Positions 54,720-64,000 of a DNA stretch of 64,000 nucleotides are shown here, piece by piece; positions within the stretch are counted from its first letter, which is position 1, and the number at the start of each line of letters is the position of its first letter. A program made the translations under genes and the position numbers. The notes beneath the pieces were generated by a model that was not told the origin of the DNA, did not search any database, and worked only from the letters and a program-made list of their open reading frames with translations. This DNA is from Anolis sagrei (Eukaryota; Chordata; Lepidosauria; Squamata; Anolidae): NCBI RefSeq assembly GCF_037176765.1, contig NC_090034.1, positions 20,679,375-20,743,374 on the forward strand. Direction: 5' to 3'.

Positions 54720-54894
54720 TATATATACTATATATATAATATACTACTAATAATAATATAATTATTATAATTATAGTATATATAATGATATATTCTACTA
54801 ATTATAATAATATATACTTTTATGATACAATATAAATAATATAATATAGTATAGTATATATAATAATATATCCTCCTACTAATAATATATACTC

Positions 54895-55365
54895 TTGACA
54901 CTCCAATCCCATACACTTCTATGGAGAATGCAATGGCTCTAGCTTACAAGGTAAATGTTGTGGAGACAATGTCTCAAACGCAACACTGAAATGTGTTCCT
55001 GTGCTGCACATGTATTATGCATCTGTTAGCACATGGTAGATTATAACATGATATGTTTGTCTCCATTATTTCTTACCATCTTGCTAGTAATTTCATCTAT
55101 ACCTAAAAGAGTCAATAAAGAATATAAAGATCTGCCTCTGAAAGATTATCTTTAATCAGGTGATGTGAAGGATATGCAATTCATACCCATTATATTTAAT
55201 TCTGTTTATATAGTTGCAGATTTTGAATTATACTGAAATACTTTTAATGTGAGCCACTTTGAGTCTCTTTGTAGAGAGAAAAAGCAGGGTATAAATAAAC
55301 ATAATAATCATCATCATCATCATCGCAACATATAGATCTCATTTGCTGTGACATACTGTGCTTTT
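54895..55365. other. Intergenic, nothing recognised
   Basis: AT-rich, with a CAT-triplet run at about 55305-55325 only. Confidence 0.5.
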
Positions 55366-55369
55366 GTGT

Positions 55370-55370
55370 C

Positions 55371-55410
<40 letters not shown>

Positions 55411-55687
55411 GCACAAGCCAGTAAAGGTGGTCCCAGTGGTGATCGTCACACTGGGTGCAGTGCCTAAAGACCTTGGCCTGCACTTAAACACAATCGGCGC
55501 TGACAAGATTATCATCTGCCAGCTGCAAAAGGCCACCTTACTGGGATCTGCACGCATTATTCGCCGATACATCACACAGTCCTAGACACTTGGGAAGTGT
55601 CCGACGTGTGATCCAATACAACAGCCAGCAGAGTGATCTTCTTTGCTGTGGACTCATCTCGTTGTGTTTCAAATAATAATAATAATA

Positions 55688-55720
<33 letters not shown>
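55370..55720 (+). mobile_element. R4/Dong-like LINE 3' end between TAA tracts
   Basis: (AAT)n at 55370-55408, then VVPVVIVTLGAVPKDLGLHL and CQLQKATLLGSARIIRRYI in sense, 3' UTR to 55670, then (AAT)n/(ATT)n to 55720. Confidence 0.75.
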
Positions 55721-55723
<3 letters not shown>

Positions 55724-55844
55724 CAACTGCATTTTCTCCATTGCCACTAACAGAATAAATCTTAACAAAACAATTACAAAGATTAGAAAACGAAATGGAA
55801 CCCCTCTGAATCTTTACAAAATTAAGCAGGGGTCATCCAAATTA

Positions 55845-56620
55845 TTAATTAATAATAATAAATATAAATAATAAACAATTGATGGTAATTAATAATTAAT
55901 AACAATAACTTGATTTATTATTATTAATATTGAATTAATAATTATGAAACAAATTACTAATCAGATTTCAGTTGCTTAACACACCTCTAGCAACTCCCAC
56001 AATTCCACAGGATTGAGCCATTGGCAGCTCAAGTGGCATCAAATTGCATTAATTCTACAGTGTAGATGTATACTTAGTTTGCAGCAACTGAAATAACCTG
56101 CAGGTGGATATTAAAAGCAACTGATAAAATGGGATAACAGAGGATTACTTGCCCAAGTGGTGCACTCAGAGAATATGTTATAAGCCACGTTTCTTATTTT
56201 TCTTGGCCTGATTAATTGCATTGTGACATCAATAGCAACGTGAGCCAAACCCAGCCTTGCTTTAAAAGCTTCAAAACAACACACCCTTGACAACATTTCC
56301 TTTTAGGAAAGCTTGTTGGATCTAAATGGGATTCCTTCCTGGTTGAGTCAAAAACACATTATACATCTGTCGAAAAGAAAGGGCAAATCTAAGGGAGTGA
56401 AGACGTGAAAGCAGAACAAACTGGATAAAGCCAAAACTAACATCTCCACCTATATTTTCTGACCAGAAAAAAAAAACAGACAAGATAGGGGAGATATATG
56501 TGTGTGTGTATCCTCTCTTGCATCCTATACATTAAATCCCCCATTATATCTCTATTTAAGATACTAAATGCTGGAAGATCTATGAAATTCTTGCAAGCTT
56601 GCAACGTTTTTCTGGGGTGT
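55845..56620. other. Intergenic, AT-rich, no gene
   Basis: AATAATTA-type low complexity to about 55970, a GGGTGCATC MITE half at 55985-56075, then unremarkable sequence. Confidence 0.5.
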
Positions 56621-56624
56621 AATA

Positions 56625-56815
56625 CTGGCATTGTAGATTTAATGCAGTTTAGCACCACTTTAACTATCATGGAATCCTGGCAGTTGTAGTTTAGCAAGGT
56701 CTTTCACCTTCTCTGCCAAAAAGAGCTGGTGCCTCACCAAACTACAACTCCCAGGGTTCAATTGCAGGAAAAGTGGTATCAAACGGAATTAGTTCTACAG
56801 TGTAGATGCAGTCAG
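56625..56815. mobile_element. Palindromic MITE, GGGTGCATC family
   Basis: Both halves present; ends decayed (TACTGGCATTGTAG, GTGTAGATGCAGTC). Confidence 0.65.
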
Positions 56816-56972
56816 ACAAGGATAAGGGGGCCATAATGTAATGTAGGGTTCTGCATTATGAATCCATTCCGGGTTTTAGTCTGAACTTTAAAAGAGATCC
56901 ATAAGTTGCTGTGACTTGAACAGCAAATTTAGAGGGCTATTTTGTCACATGTATCCCTATGCACTGCACTGG

Positions 56973-56974
<2 letters not shown>

Positions 56975-57003
<29 letters not shown>
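56975..57003. repeat. (AAT)n microsatellite
   Basis: Pure triplets; another short tract lies at 57120-57147. Confidence 0.95.
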
Positions 57004-57004
<1 letters not shown>

Positions 57005-57199
57005 GAAATAGAAACACAAGATTAGTGTTTAGGACTGTGTGGTGTATCATTGAATAATGTGTGCAGATGAGTCAGATAATATATTATTATTATTAAGTAT
57101 TAATTAGCATTACTATTACCAATAATAATAATAATAATAATAATAATTACTATTATAAAAATAATACCCAACTTTGAGCCTCAGACAGAAGCAGATTAA

Positions 57200-57528
57200 T
57201 AATAATAATAATAATAATAATAATTATTATTATTATTATTATTTGAAACACAACAAGATGAGTCCACAACAGACACTCTGCTGGCTGTTGAATTGGATCA
57301 CATGTCGGACACCTCCTAAGCGTCTAGGACTGTGTGATGTATTGGCGAATAATGCACACAGATCCCAGTAAGATGGCCTTTTTCAGGTGACAGGTGGTAA
57401 TTTTGTCAGCGCCGATTGTGTTTAAGTGCAGGCCAAGGTCTTTAGGCACTGCACCCACTAGGACTACCTTGACTGGCTTGTGCCAGAGTCTTTGCAGTTC
57501 TATCTTTAAATTCTTGTATTGTGTCAGC

Positions 57529-57560
<32 letters not shown>
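57200..57560 (-). mobile_element. R4/Dong-like LINE 3' end between triplet tracts
   Basis: (AAT)n/(ATT)n at 57200-57243, minus-strand tail with the GCAGTGCCTAAAGACCTTGG phrase of the copies at 47.3 and 55.5 kb, and a (TTA)n tract at 57530-57560. Confidence 0.7.
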
Positions 57561-57563
<3 letters not shown>

Positions 57564-57697
57564 CCTGCAAGACAAATAAAAAGAACAGAGCACCAAACAC
57601 CATGTTTTCCTCAATGTATTCATGTTGGGACGCAGACCAAAGCAGGGACAATTTGGAGAAAGGAAAATAATTAATTTTTTTCTTCAAGGAAAAGTCT

Positions 57698-64000
<6,303 letters not shown>

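Overview
This is vertebrate genomic DNA, almost certainly from a squamate reptile and probably a lizard. Three split genes sit in a sea of young and old repeats. The repeats point to Squamata: a near full-length BovB (RTE) LINE, tRNA-derived SINEs of the Sauria type, CR1 tails, R4/Dong-like LINE tails in TAA repeats, several hAT-type MITE families, a SPIN-like hAT end, a mariner, and very many simple repeats. No bacterial, plasmid or CRISPR features were seen.

Layout. (1) 475-30015, plus strand: the 3' part (32 coding exons, about 1,840 codons) of a very long mesothelin-family gene. The N-terminus lies upstream of the window. It has repeated 4-exon modules, a furin-type RSKR site, a canonical mesothelin C-terminal domain, a roughly 390-residue Ser/Thr/Asn-rich mucin-like stalk, and a short hydrophobic C-terminal signal. 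(2) 50915-32508, minus strand: a complete compact mesothelin gene of 15 coding exons and 596 codons, from signal peptide to stop, with its own furin site (RQKR) but without a visible GPI or membrane tail. The two genes converge, about 2.5 kb apart, and their last 13 coding exons match almost one to one in length and phase. They are therefore an inverted paralog pair, as expected for the MSLN/MSLNL pair of other vertebrates. (3) 64000-57698, minus strand: RPL3L, the muscle-type paralog of ribosomal protein uL3. Its last eight coding exons are present and the 5' end lies beyond the window. One intron appears to use a GC donor.

Between and inside the genes. Introns hold several local tandem arrays: a 1.4 kb CTAT tract, two polypyrimidine tracts inside the long gene, a 30 bp/240 bp higher-order minisatellite and a 55 bp minisatellite inside the compact gene, and MITE- or repeat-derived arrays of about 58-60 bp near 48.4 kb and 59.3 kb. 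The 40.1-44.05 kb interval is a BovB LINE carrying a nested solo LTR. The 51-57.6 kb intergenic stretch is AT-rich and repeat-filled, with an internally deleted mariner and no host gene that I can support.

How the genes relate. The two mesothelin genes encode secretory-pathway adhesion-type proteins that are likely cleaved by furin. One looks membrane-anchored on a long glycosylated stalk. The other looks secreted. RPL3L is an unrelated neighbour. All exon boundaries were read by eye from reading frame, splice consensus and phase continuity. No transcript or database was consulted.
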